A stretch of 64,000 nt of DNA from Burkholderia pyrrocinia (GTDB taxonomy: Bacteria > Pseudomonadota > Gammaproteobacteria > Burkholderiales > Burkholderiaceae). The DNA is taken from contig NZ_CP070977.1 of NCBI RefSeq assembly GCF_018417535.1, positions 1,116,001 to 1,180,000 of the forward strand, read 5' to 3'. Of this stretch, positions 8,603 through 17,951 are shown piece by piece; position 1 is the first letter of the stretch; every line of letters starts with the position of its first letter. The notes below the pieces were generated by a model that had not been told where the DNA came from, made no database searches, and saw only the letters and a program-made list of their open reading frames with translations. A program made the position numbers and the translations under genes.

Positions 8603-9196
8603 TCAATCCGTCATATCGGCACGGCTTTCGCCGAGCGCAACCACTTCGCCGATCCACCGTTCCGCGTCATGCCATTCGCCATACCCGGATGCCGGGTTCA
8701 GGTGCCCGACCTCGCCGAGATCGACGAGCCGGCTGCCCCACCCGGCCGCCAGCGCCTCGACGCGTTCGAAGCGCGCGAGCGGATCGTTGCGGCTCGCGGC
8801 GACGACGCTCGGGAACGGCAGCCGCGCGGTCGGCACGGGCGTCCAGCCGTGCGCATCGATCGCATCGGGTGCCGGATAGCCGGCCGGCATCGGCGTATCG
8901 AGATCGGCCGGTGCCGCGAGCAGCGCGCCGTGGATCGCGCGTGTGGCCTGCCGCGCCCAGTGCACGGTGATCATTACGCCCGCGCTGTGCGCGACGAGGA
9001 TCACCGGGCCGTCGATCGCGGCCAGCGCAGCATCGAGCGCCGCGACGCGCGCGGCGCGGCTCAGTTTGTCGGCTTCGAGCGGTGCCACGGAGCGTGCGTT
9101 CGGCAGCCGCCGTTCGAGGTGCGTCTGCCAGTGGTCTTCGACGTGATCGCGCAAGCCGGGCACGATCAGGATGGTGGGCGCGGTCGCCAGGGTCAT
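8603..9196 (-). CDS. Alpha/beta hydrolase, RBBP9/YdeN family
   Basis: A 197-residue serine-hydrolase-fold protein with the family N terminus ILIVPGLRDHVEDHWQTHLE, the nucleophile motif VAHSAGV (about residues 68-74) and the His motif GEVGHLNPASGYGEW near the C terminus. GGAGG precedes the ATG at 9196. It is the last gene of the minus-strand catabolic operon, 17 bp after the MFS gene. The natural substrate of the family is mostly unknown. Confidence 0.85.
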   Translation of the reverse strand: MTLATAPTILIVPGLRDHVEDHWQTHLERRLPNARSVAPLEADKLSRAARVAALDAALAAIDGPVILVAHSAGVMITVHWARQATRAIHGALLAAPADLDTPMPAGYPAPDAIDAHGWTPVPTARLPFPSVVAASRNDPLARFERVEALAAGWGSRLVDLGEVGHLNPASGYGEWHDAERWIGEVVALGESRADMTD

Positions 9197-9213
9197 GCTG
9201 CCTCCGGGAGGGT

Positions 9214-10542
9214 TCAGGAAAGGTGTGTCGCGCGCCGTTCGCGTTCGACGCGCGCGAGATCGGCCGCGTAGCTCGCGCGTCCGATCGCGAACAGCACGGC
9301 GGCCGCGAGCGGCACGACGGGAATCCATTGCAGTGCGCCGACGAGCCCGGCGCGATCGGCCACCCACCCCGTCAGCAGCGGGCCCGGCGCCATGCCGAGC
9401 AGGTTGTTGGCGAGCGTGAGCGTCGCGAACGCCGACGCGTGGATCGCGGCCGGCGTCAGGTTCGCGACCATCGCGCCCGATGCGCCGGACGCGCCTGCGC
9501 CGACCAGCATGCCCGCGCAGATCAGCGCGAGCTGCAGCGGCCCGGGCGGCAGCCGGAACGCGACCGTAAGGCAGACGCCCGTCAGCACGCAATACGCGAT
9601 CGCGGTCAGCCATTTGCGCGAACCGTCGGCACGGCCGACGCGGTCGGTGACGATGCCGCAGCCGACCATCCCGACGCCCGCGAGCAGCACGAAGCCGGCT
9701 GCAAGCACCGCGGCGCGGTCGGGCGCCATCGCGTAGTAGCGGTTCAGGTAGCTCGGCAGCCATGCGAACAGCGCGCCGGGCACGAACAGGTGCAGCCCGC
9801 TGCCGATATAGGCGCATACCACCGAACGCGATGCGAACAGCCCCGACATCAGCGCGCGCACGCTGCCGAGCAGGTCGCGCGGCGCGTCGGCATCGCGCCG
9901 GCACGGTTCGATGCGGCATGCCGCGAGCCGCCGTTCCGTGACGACGCAGCGATACGCGACGAGCAGCACGATGCCGAGCGCGGCCATCACGCCGAACGAC
10001 CAGCGCCAGCCGAGATGCGCGCCGACCAGCCCGCCGAGCGCCATCCCGAACACGGAACCGAAGGCGCCGCCGGCCATGAACGCGCCGGTCAGCGTCGCGC
10101 GCAGGCGAGCCGGAAAGATGCTGAGGATCAGTGCGACGCCGACACTGCCGTACGCGGCTTCGCCGAGCCCGACGAGGCCGCGCGCCACGAGCATTTCGGC
10201 GTAGTTGGTCGACAGCGCGCAGCCGAGCGTCGCGACGCTCCACAACGCGGCCATCAGCACGATGCTGCGCACGCGCCCGAAGCGGTCGGCGAGCACCGAC
10301 AGCGGAAACGTCAGCAGGCCGACCAGCAGCGCGACGACGCCGCTCAACGAACCGAGCTGCGTGTCCGACAGCTCCCACGCGTGCTTGAGCAGCGGAAACA
10401 CGGCGTTGAGCACCTGCCGCGACATGTAGTCCGACAGCAGCAGGCCGACGGTCAGCCCGAACACGAGCCACGCATACGCAGGCGCGCGCCGCTCGGTGGC
10501 CGTCAGGTCCTGCAGCGACGGCTCGACATGATGAATCAACAT
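9214..10542 (-). CDS. MFS transporter
   Basis: A 442-residue inner-membrane major facilitator with about 12 spans and the loop 2-3 motif ADRFGRVRS. The start at 10542 (MLIHHVEPSLQDLTATERRA) is preceded by GGAGGAG. Placed between the keto-acid cleavage enzyme and the hydrolase, it is probably the uptake system for the organic acid handled by this operon (inference). Confidence 0.88.
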   Translation of the reverse strand: MLIHHVEPSLQDLTATERRAPAYAWLVFGLTVGLLLSDYMSRQVLNAVFPLLKHAWELSDTQLGSLSGVVALLVGLLTFPLSVLADRFGRVRSIVLMAALWSVATLGCALSTNYAEMLVARGLVGLGEAAYGSVGVALILSIFPARLRATLTGAFMAGGAFGSVFGMALGGLVGAHLGWRWSFGVMAALGIVLLVAYRCVVTERRLAACRIEPCRRDADAPRDLLGSVRALMSGLFASRSVVCAYIGSGLHLFVPGALFAWLPSYLNRYYAMAPDRAAVLAAGFVLLAGVGMVGCGIVTDRVGRADGSRKWLTAIAYCVLTGVCLTVAFRLPPGPLQLALICAGMLVGAGASGASGAMVANLTPAAIHASAFATLTLANNLLGMAPGPLLTGWVADRAGLVGALQWIPVVPLAAAVLFAIGRASYAADLARVERERRATHLS

Positions 10543-10698
10543 GCGTGTCTCCTCCGGCACCGGTGCGGCAACGCGCCGGCGCGGCTTGCGCGGCCCCGCT
10601 CCGTTCGGCGGAGCTTGCCTCGCGCGATGCGCGAGGGTGGGTGCCGCACCACATCGATCGGCGGGCGGCGCTCGCGGGCCGCCCGGATGCGCGGCGCG

Positions 10699-11754
10699 TC
10701 AGGCCGCGCGCAGCGGCACGCTCACCTGGCCCGGCCGGCGGTTCGGCGCCATCCCGAGCTGCGCGAGCGTTTCGTCGACGCCGTCGAACTGCACGCCGAT
10801 CCGGTAGATCGCCTTCGCCTCCTTGCCGGTCGCGATGTCGCGGCCGAGTTCGCGCGCGATTCGCGCGCACTGCTCGACCTGCTGCACCGACGTCATCCGG
10901 TTGCCCTTCTGGTCGATGATCGTGTCCTCGATCCCGCAGCGCGGATGCAGGCCCAGCGCCATCGCGATCGTGTTGATCGGCAGCACGTTCTTCATCAGCG
11001 ATTCGAGCGTGATGCACGCACCGTCCGGGCAACGTCGCACGAATTCCATGAAGTTGTACGGATTCGGGCCGTCGAAGCCGCCGCCGATGCCGACCCACGT
11101 GACGTTCAGCGGGCCGCGATAGACGCCGCGGCGGATGATCCGTTCGAGCGTTTCGAGCGCGTGCATGCCGGTGAGCTGGAAATGCGGCTGGATGCCGGCC
11201 GCCTGCAGGCGGCGCAGGTGTTCGTCGACCCAGCCGGGGCCGGCCGGTACGGTCATCTCGCGGTATGCGTCCCAGTACGCGGTTTCGTTCAGCGACGTGC
11301 CGGCGATGTCCTTGCGGTTCATCAGCTCGGTGATGTTCATCTGCACGGTGTTGATCGCGACCGTCACCTGGTCGGGCTTCGGCGTCAGATCGGCGAGCAT
11401 GTGCCGCGTGTCGTCGGACAGCCATTTCGCTTCCGCGCCGTCGCCTTCCGGCGCGAACGAGATCGAGCCGCCCACCTGCAGGATCATGTCGGGCACGGCC
11501 TCGCGCAGCCGGCCGAGCAGCTCGTTGAACTTCGACAGCCGCTTGCTGCCCTTGCCGTCGAGTTCGCGCACATGCATGTGCAGCACCGTCGCGCCCGCGT
11601 TGTAGCAGTCGACGGCCTTCTGCACGTGCTCGTCCATCGTCACCGGAATGTCTTCCGGAAAATCGGCGGGCATCCATTCGGGGCCGTACGGCGCGACCGT
11701 GATGACTACCTTGTCCTGGTTTTCCGGGTGCAGCGAATCGTCGAGAAATTGCAT
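10699..11754 (-). CDS. Beta-keto acid cleavage enzyme (BKACE, DUF849)
   Basis: A 351-residue TIM-barrel enzyme of the family that cleaves beta-keto acids with acetyl-CoA, giving acetoacetate and a CoA ester. The metal-binding HxH motif is seen in VLHMHVRELDGKGSKR; further family blocks are LQVGGSISF, NTVQMNITELMN and NVTWVGIGGG. GGAGG precedes the ATG at 11754. The family acts on 3-keto-5-aminohexanoate, dehydrocarnitine, 3-oxoadipate-like acids and others, so the substrate is open. It lies between a TauD dioxygenase and a transporter. Confidence 0.88.
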   Translation of the reverse strand: MQFLDDSLHPENQDKVVITVAPYGPEWMPADFPEDIPVTMDEHVQKAVDCYNAGATVLHMHVRELDGKGSKRLSKFNELLGRLREAVPDMILQVGGSISFAPEGDGAEAKWLSDDTRHMLADLTPKPDQVTVAINTVQMNITELMNRKDIAGTSLNETAYWDAYREMTVPAGPGWVDEHLRRLQAAGIQPHFQLTGMHALETLERIIRRGVYRGPLNVTWVGIGGGFDGPNPYNFMEFVRRCPDGACITLESLMKNVLPINTIAMALGLHPRCGIEDTIIDQKGNRMTSVQQVEQCARIARELGRDIATGKEAKAIYRIGVQFDGVDETLAQLGMAPNRRPGQVSVPLRAA

Positions 11755-11871
11755 GTCGTCCTCCAGTGGAAAGCGTTGTATTCGGGCGTACGGGCGTGCG
11801 TATCCCGTCGCGCCGGGCGGCGGGCCCGGCGCGTTGCATGGGGTTGCGGATCGGTTACGGTGCGGGCGCGC

Positions 11872-12720
11872 TCAGAACGGCACGTCGCCGACGATGCCCG
11901 CGCGCTCCATCTTGCGAACGCACGGCGGGTAATCCATCACCGCGTAATGCTGGGTGCTGCGGTTGTCCCAGATCGCGACGCTGTTCTTCTTCCAGCGCCA
12001 GCGCACCTGGTATTCGGGGATATGAGCCTGGCTGATCAGGTAGTGCAGCAACTGGCCCGCGCCGGGGTTCGCGTCCTGCCCGAAACGCACGCGCCCGGGC
12101 GTATGGAAGTTCGTGAAATGCGTCGTGAACGCATTCACGTACAGCACCTTCTCGCCGGTTTCCGGATGCGTGCGCACGACCGGATGCTCGGCGTCCGGAT
12201 ACTGCGCCTTCAGCGCGAGGCGCTTGTCGATCGGCATCGCCGCGCCGAAGCTCGCCTCGATGCTGTGGCGCGCGCGCAAGTCGTCGATCTGCTGCTTCAC
12301 GTGTTCCGGCAGGCGCTCGTACGCGAGCACCATGTTCGCCCACATCGTGTCGCCGCCAACCGGCGGACCTTCGATGCAACGCAGCACGCAGCCGAACGGC
12401 GGCGCCACGCGCCAGCTCGCATCGCTGTGCCACGCATTCTCGTAGCGGTCGTTCGGCTGGTCGGGCGACTTGTAGATGCGCACGAGCCCCGGGTGCTCGG
12501 GATCGCTGCCGGCGACCGGATGATCCTCGAGTTCGCCGAAGCGCCGCGCGAACGCGACGTGCTCGGCGCGCGTGATGTCCTGGTCGCGCAGGAACAGCAC
12601 GCGATGCCGAAGCAGCTGCGCGCGGAGTTCGGCGAACAGGCCGTCGTCGTGCACGGCGTCGGCGAGGCTCACATCCAGCAGTTCCGCGCCGATCGCGCAG
12701 GTCAGGGGTTCGACTCGCAT
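11872..12720 (-). CDS. TauD/TfdA-family 2-oxoglutarate-dependent dioxygenase
   Basis: A 282-residue Fe(II)/2-oxoglutarate oxygenase. The iron ligands HxD are seen in AWHSDASWRV and the distal region in WDNRSTQHYAVMDY, followed by a conserved Arg in CVRKMERAGI. The start MRVEPLTCAIGAELLDV at 12720 has GAGGAG before it. Members hydroxylate taurine, 2,4-D, alkyl sulfates, betaines and others. Beside a beta-keto acid cleavage enzyme and a quinone oxidoreductase, a hydroxylation-oxidation-cleavage route is plausible (inference). Confidence 0.88.
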   Translation of the reverse strand: MRVEPLTCAIGAELLDVSLADAVHDDGLFAELRAQLLRHRVLFLRDQDITRAEHVAFARRFGELEDHPVAGSDPEHPGLVRIYKSPDQPNDRYENAWHSDASWRVAPPFGCVLRCIEGPPVGGDTMWANMVLAYERLPEHVKQQIDDLRARHSIEASFGAAMPIDKRLALKAQYPDAEHPVVRTHPETGEKVLYVNAFTTHFTNFHTPGRVRFGQDANPGAGQLLHYLISQAHIPEYQVRWRWKKNSVAIWDNRSTQHYAVMDYPPCVRKMERAGIVGDVPF

Positions 12721-12730
12721 GCGCGTCTCC

Positions 12731-13711
12731 TCAGACGATGAACACCGACGAACCGGTCGTCCTGCGCGATTCGAGATCGCGGTGCGCCTGCGCGGCGTCC
12801 TGCAGCGCATAGCGCTGGTTGATCTCGATCCGGATGCGGCCGGCGGCAACGTGCGCGAACAGTTCGCCGGCCAGGTCGTTCTTCTCGGCCGGGTCGGCAA
12901 TGTAGTCGGCCAGCGCCGGGCGCGTCAGGTACAACGAGCCCTTCATCGCGAGGCGTTGCGGATCGAACGGCGGGATCGGGCCCGACGCGGTGCCGACGCA
13001 CACCATCAGCCCGCGCCGCTTCAGCGAATCGAGCGAGCCTTCGAAGGTGTCCTTGCCGACGCTGTCGAAGACGACGTCGACGCCCGCGCCGTCCGTCAGT
13101 TCGCGCACGCGTTTCGCGACATCCTCGCGGCTGTAGTCGATCGTATGGTCGCAGCCGTGCGCGCGGGCGATATCGGCCTTGTGTTCGCTCGACACGGTGC
13201 CGATCACCGTGAGCCCGAGCAGCTTCGCCCATTGCGACACGATCAGCCCGACGCCGCCGGCGGCCGCGTGCAGCAGCAGCGTGTCGCCCGGCGCGAACGC
13301 GTGGATGCGGCGCAGCAGGTAGGCCGACGTCAGGCCGCGCATCGTCATCGCCGCGGCGGTATCGCACGCGATGCCGTCCGGCAACCGGATGAGCGGCGCG
13401 GCCGGGATCAGGCGTTCGGTGCTGTACGCGCCGAGCGTGTTGATGAAGCCCGTGTAAGTCACGCGATCGCCGGCGGCGACGTTCGTCACGCCGGGGCCGA
13501 CGGCCTCGACCACGCCAGCCGCCTCGACGCCGATGCCGGACGGCAGCGGAACCGGATACAGGCCGCTGCGGAAATAGGTATCGGCGAAGTTCAGGCCCAC
13601 CGCCTCGTGCCGCAGGCGCACCTGGCCGGGGCCCGGATCCCCGACGTCGACTTCTTCCCAGCGCAGCACGTCGGGGCCGCCGGTTTCGTGGAATCGCACT
13701 GCATGTGCCAT
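12731..13711 (-). CDS. NAD(P)H-dependent quinone oxidoreductase, zinc-less MDR family
   Basis: A 326-residue medium-chain reductase of the Qor group: GroES-like N half (VGLNFADTYFRSGLYPVPLP, GVEAAGVVEAVG), Rossmann nucleotide motif LLHAAAGGVGLIVSQWAK, and the family block YSREDVAKRV. The catalytic-zinc cysteine pattern is absent, as in Qor. GGAG precedes the ATG at 13711. It is the second gene of the catabolic operon, 11 bp before the dioxygenase. Confidence 0.9.
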   Translation of the reverse strand: MAHAVRFHETGGPDVLRWEEVDVGDPGPGQVRLRHEAVGLNFADTYFRSGLYPVPLPSGIGVEAAGVVEAVGPGVTNVAAGDRVTYTGFINTLGAYSTERLIPAAPLIRLPDGIACDTAAAMTMRGLTSAYLLRRIHAFAPGDTLLLHAAAGGVGLIVSQWAKLLGLTVIGTVSSEHKADIARAHGCDHTIDYSREDVAKRVRELTDGAGVDVVFDSVGKDTFEGSLDSLKRRGLMVCVGTASGPIPPFDPQRLAMKGSLYLTRPALADYIADPAEKNDLAGELFAHVAAGRIRIEINQRYALQDAAQAHRDLESRRTTGSSVFIV

Positions 13712-13729
13712 CTTGTTCTCCGTATGGTG

Positions 13730-14653
13730 TCAGTCGGATGCGCGTCGCGCATCGTCGGGTTCGTTTGCGCCCGGCCGCGTCGCGGCTGCGCCGCCCGCCG
13801 GGGGCTCGTCCAGTTCGGCCCAGTCGGCGTCGCCCAGGTAGCGCCGCGCGGCCGGGAAAATCACGCCTTCCATCCGCCCCATCTGCTCGAACGTGCCATG
13901 TGCATAGCGCGCGAGCGCCGTGTCGAACGCGGGCGACGGCAGCCCGTCGGATGCGATCCGGGCCAGCGCGTCGAGCGCTTGCGCGTCGCGGCGTTGCTGG
14001 CGGTCGAGCTCGTCCAGTTCGGCCGCGACGCTCTCCGCGCGGGTGCGCAACGCCGCGAAGAGTTGCGCTTCCGCGGCACTGCCGAAACGCGCGCGTTGCA
14101 GGGCCGCGAGCGCTGCCAGGGTGCCGCGGATGTCGACGGCTTCGTGCGCCGCCGACGGTTCCGCTGCGGCCATTTCCGCCGCTTCCCCACCGTGCGCGAT
14201 CAGCTCATGCAGCATCGCGGTCACCGCGCGATGCGCATCGAGGCAGCGAGCGATCACGCGCGCCGCGGCCGGCGGGCGCGGCGACGCGCATACCAGCACC
14301 GGCACGCCGCACATCGCGAGCAGTCGCTGCCGCTGCTGGCATTCGGCTGCATCCGCGTGGGGCGGCAGCGCCGCCATGCCGATCAGGTCGCAGCCGAGCT
14401 CGCCGGCGAGCGTACCGGGCGACGTGTCGCCGGCCGCCGCGATCGCATGGGACAAACCCTGTGCCCGCGCGGCGGCTTCCACTTTCGCACCGTGTTCCGG
14501 CAGCCGCGCTCCGGATAAACGCGAGTCCGGCGTGGCGCCGGGCAGCACGAACGTGACCCGCGCGCCGACCGCGCGCGCCAGTTCGAGCGCATGGCCGATC
14601 GCGTCGATGCCGCCGGGCGCGCCGTCGACCGTCACGAGCAGATGGCGGTACAT
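13730..14653 (-). CDS. Universal stress protein fused to a hemerythrin-like domain
   Basis: A 307-residue protein in two parts. Residues 1-125 form a universal stress protein fold (MYRHLLVTVDGAPGGIDAI, VRKVEAAAR-like helix region, CGVPVLVC). Residues about 135-280 are a helical hemerythrin HHE-like domain (HRAVTAMLHELIAHG, then FEQMGRMEGVIFPAARRYLG). One expected His in the third helix is missing: that position reads ELDRQQRRDAQ. The diiron site may therefore be degenerate. It is the first gene of the minus-strand operon and is divergent from the LuxR activator, so it may sense redox or oxygen state (inference). Confidence 0.75.
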   Translation of the reverse strand: MYRHLLVTVDGAPGGIDAIGHALELARAVGARVTFVLPGATPDSRLSGARLPEHGAKVEAAARAQGLSHAIAAAGDTSPGTLAGELGCDLIGMAALPPHADAAECQQRQRLLAMCGVPVLVCASPRPPAAARVIARCLDAHRAVTAMLHELIAHGGEAAEMAAAEPSAAHEAVDIRGTLAALAALQRARFGSAAEAQLFAALRTRAESVAAELDELDRQQRRDAQALDALARIASDGLPSPAFDTALARYAHGTFEQMGRMEGVIFPAARRYLGDADWAELDEPPAGGAAATRPGANEPDDARRASD

Positions 14654-14903
14654 CGTGCCGCTCCGCTTATCCGGCGGTCGGCGCGCTGCGCCGCGCGCCG
14701 GTCGATACGATCTTCATGGGTGCCCTCCTCGTGGTGTTCGTCATTCGTCATGCAGCGGAACCCATGCTATCGGCGTGGCGCCGGTGCGGCCCCACTCGTC
14801 GCGGGGGGGATTGACGCGCGAACGCGGTTCGACCGATCCTTCCCCCCACGCCCACCCCGGACGCTGGCCCGCACGGCACCGCCGGATTCCGACTGCTGCC
14901 CCG

Positions 14904-17597
14904 ATGGCCCACCCACCCGATCGCGCCGACGCGCCCCCCACCGAACTGGTCCTGAAGACGACCGCGCCGCGCGTGCCGGCGCAGTTGCTCGCCCGCGCGC
15001 GGCTGAGCCTCGCCGCGCCGGCCTTCGACGGTCGTCCGGTCACGCTCGTGCAGGCGCCGGCCGGCTACGGCAAGACGTCGCTGCTCGCGCAATGGCGCCG
15101 CGAATACCTCGCGCTCGGCCGCGCGGTGGTGTGGCTGTCGGCCGACGAGCGCGACGACGCGCCGCGGCTGCTGCAGGGGCTCGTGCAGGCGGTGCGCACC
15201 GGCTGCGCGCGGCCCGGCTTCGGGCGCCTGATCCCGGGCGGCGCGGCGCGCGCGCTGGACGGCCTGACCGCATGGCTGGCCGAGGTCGCGCAACTGTCGA
15301 TCGACGCGCTGTTAATCGTCGACGACGCGGAGCGGCTGCCGGCCGCCGGTCTCGACGCGCTCACCTATGTACTGCACAACGCGCCGCAAAACCTGCAGGT
15401 CGTCGTCGCGGCGCGGCGCGGGCTCGATCGCGCGGCCGGCGACCTGCTCGCCGGCGGGCAATGCATGCTCGCGGGCCCCGACCGGCTGCGCTTCACGCTC
15501 GACGAGACGATCGCGCTGGTCGGCGCGCGCTTTGCGCAGCGCGTCGACGCCGACGCGTGCGCGCGGCTGTTCGAGCGCGTCGACGGCTGGCCGCTCGGGC
15601 TGCAGCTCGCGATGGCCGCGATGGCGCGCTCGGCCGATCCGCGCCAGGCGGTCGACGCGCTCGCCGCGCGTGTGGACGGCACGCGCGACCGGCTCGTCGA
15701 GTTGCTGCTCGCGAACCTGTCGGCCGACGACACCGCGTTCCTGACGCGCACGAGCGTCGCCGATCGCCTGCATCCGTCGCTGTGCGCCGCGCTGCTCGAC
15801 GACGCAGGCGCGCCCGACCGTCTCGCGCGGCTCGCGCGCGATACGCCGCTGTTCATTGCATCGGACGATTCGGACTGGTGCCGGCTGCATCCGCTCGTAC
15901 GCGACACGCTGCGCGACCGTCTGGCCGCGGCCCCGGACGCCGAGCGCAGCGTGCTGCATGCGCGTGCGGCCGCGTGGCTCGACGCGCACGGGATGACCGG
16001 GGAAGCCGCGCGCCACGCGTATGCGGCCGGCCAGTTCGAGACTGCATACGCGCTCGCGCAGCGTTGCCTCGAGGATGCGATCAAGCAGGGCCGCATCAAC
16101 GACGTGCTCGACTGGCTCGCGCTGTTGCCCGACGCGGAACTCGACAAGCGCCCGACGCTGCGGATCGCGGTCGCATGGGCGCTGGCGCTCGGCGAGCGCC
16201 ATGTCGAGGCGCAGCGGCAGATCGCGGGCATCCTGGCCGACCCCGGAACGCCGGCCGCAATGCGCTACGAATGCGCGCTGATTCTCAGCGCGGCCGCGTA
16301 TTACGCCGATGAAATCGATCGTTTCGTCGAACTGTTCGAACCGTGGGCCGACTTCACGCCGCCAGCGGCGACGTGGCTCGCGCAGATGCACGCGAACCGG
16401 TTGTCGGCACGCGCGATCATCGTCGGCGAACCGGCGCAGGCGCGACGCTTCCAGCAGGCCGCGCCGCGCGGCGAGACGGCGGCCGGGTTTGGCTACGTCG
16501 CGCGCTGGGGCGAGCTGATCACGGGCCTGAGCTACCTGCGCGAAGGCCAGATCCGGCTCGCGGACGACGCGCTGTCGCCGGCGCTGGCGCGCGCGGAAGC
16601 CGATCTCGGGCGCCGCCATCCGCTGACCTGCATGCTCGCGGCGATGTGCGCGGCGATCGCCTACGAGGCCGACCGCGTCGATCAGGCCGCCGCCTTGCTC
16701 GCGAACCGGCTCGACGTGCTCGAACACGCGGGCACACCCGACACCGTGCTGCTCGGCTACCGCACCGCCGCGCGCATCGCGCTGCTGCGCGGCGTCGAGC
16801 ATCGTGCGATCGACCTGCTCGAGGCGCTCGATGCGATGGGCGTCGCGCGCCGGCTGCCGCACCTGTCGGTCGCGAGTCTCGCCGAGCAGGTGCGGATACA
16901 CGCGGCGCGCTATCGCGAGGCAACCTGCCACGCGCTCGTCGAGCGGATCGATGCGATCGCCGCAGCGGAGTTTCCGTCGCACGGGCCGCTGTGGCGGCGC
17001 CCCGTCGTGCTGCTGCAGGCGACCGCGCATGCGGGTGCGGCGCTTGCCGCGCGCCGCTGGGACGACGCGAGCGCGGCGCTCGACGAAGCGGCCGTGCTGG
17101 CCCGCGAAATGAGCATGGGGCAAGCACGGATCGAGATCATGGCGCTCAGCGCGTTCGCGCTCGAACAGTCGGGGCGCGGCGGCCGCGCGCTGCTCGACGA
17201 GGCGATGAACCTCGCGGACATGTTCGGGCTCACGCGCACGCTCGCGGACGCGCATCCGGCCGTCGCCGACTGGGCGCGCCGCGTCGGCGACGAGGCCGCC
17301 GCCGGCGACGGCCCCGCGCGACACGCGCTGCCGCAGCCGCGCATCGTGCCGCCCGCGCCGCGCGGCGCGGCCAGCCCGCGCGCGGTGCCGAGCGTCGTGC
17401 TGACGCCGAAGGAGCGCGCGATTCTCGAACTGCTCGCGCGCAACCTGTCGAACAAGGAGATCGCGGTCGCGCTCGCCGTCGGCGAGGAAACCGTGAAGTG
17501 GCACCTGAAGAACCTGTTCGGCAAGCTCGACGCCAGCTCGCGCAAGCACGCGGTGCGCCGCGCGCTGGTGCTCGGGCTGCTCGAAAGCGCGCCTTGA
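14904..17597 (+). CDS. MalT-like large ATP-binding LuxR-family regulator (LAL)
   Basis: A cytoplasmic transcription activator of 897 residues. Walker A APAGYGKTSLLAQW lies at about residues 50-63, then a Walker B-like LLIVDDAERL, a long helical TPR-like middle, and a C-terminal LuxR helix-turn-helix (LTPKERAILELLARNLSNKE, VGEETVKWHLKNLFGKL). The start MAHPPDRADAPPTELVLKTT at 14904 matches family N termini (TKLxxP-type lead-in) but has a poor ribosome binding site; the frame stays open upstream. It is divergent from the catabolic operon starting at 14653 and is the likeliest regulator of it; the porin downstream is another candidate target. Confidence 0.88.
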   Translation: MAHPPDRADAPPTELVLKTTAPRVPAQLLARARLSLAAPAFDGRPVTLVQAPAGYGKTSLLAQWRREYLALGRAVVWLSADERDDAPRLLQGLVQAVRTGCARPGFGRLIPGGAARALDGLTAWLAEVAQLSIDALLIVDDAERLPAAGLDALTYVLHNAPQNLQVVVAARRGLDRAAGDLLAGGQCMLAGPDRLRFTLDETIALVGARFAQRVDADACARLFERVDGWPLGLQLAMAAMARSADPRQAVDALAARVDGTRDRLVELLLANLSADDTAFLTRTSVADRLHPSLCAALLDDAGAPDRLARLARDTPLFIASDDSDWCRLHPLVRDTLRDRLAAAPDAERSVLHARAAAWLDAHGMTGEAARHAYAAGQFETAYALAQRCLEDAIKQGRINDVLDWLALLPDAELDKRPTLRIAVAWALALGERHVEAQRQIAGILADPGTPAAMRYECALILSAAAYYADEIDRFVELFEPWADFTPPAATWLAQMHANRLSARAIIVGEPAQARRFQQAAPRGETAAGFGYVARWGELITGLSYLREGQIRLADDALSPALARAEADLGRRHPLTCMLAAMCAAIAYEADRVDQAAALLANRLDVLEHAGTPDTVLLGYRTAARIALLRGVEHRAIDLLEALDAMGVARRLPHLSVASLAEQVRIHAARYREATCHALVERIDAIAAAEFPSHGPLWRRPVVLLQATAHAGAALAARRWDDASAALDEAAVLAREMSMGQARIEIMALSAFALEQSGRGGRALLDEAMNLADMFGLTRTLADAHPAVADWARRVGDEAAAGDGPARHALPQPRIVPPAPRGAASPRAVPSVVLTPKERAILELLARNLSNKEIAVALAVGEETVKWHLKNLFGKLDASSRKHAVRRALVLGLLESAP

Positions 17598-17951
17598 CGC
17601 TTGCCTGAAACGGCCTGTTCCGCCCGCATTGCGGCGTCGTTCGTCGTTGCAATAGCTGCGGCTATCGCGCCCCCCCTCTCCTTGCACGCGCCCAAAGGAA
17701 GTCGCCTTCGGGGACGGGCTGAAACGCACGTTCGCAAGCCCGTTATTGGCGTGCACCGGCCCTAACCCCCTTCCGATTCTCCGCAACCCTGCCCCCCGCG
17801 CATGGGGGGGAGCGGCCGCTCGCCGTTGCGTAGTCTTTCCGCACGGCTCGCACCGGCGCCTCATCCCGCGCCTGCCCGCCTGCCTCGCTGCTTCACCGCT
17901 TCTCCCGGCCGGGCTCGATCCCGTCCGGTCCATTACGACCCTGGAGACTTC
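17598..17951. other. Intergenic region before the porin gene
   Basis: 354 bp without a supported gene. It must hold the porin promoter. Around 17692-17716 it contains CCAAAGGAAGTCGCCTTCGG, similar to a sequence at about 36060 in another intergenic region, which suggests a dispersed Burkholderia repeat or hairpin element. Confidence 0.45.

Noticed and set aside
9082..12741. A 1219-codon plus-strand open frame across the catabolic operon
   Set aside because: Composition is typical of a reverse-strand shadow and four recognisable enzymes lie on the other strand.
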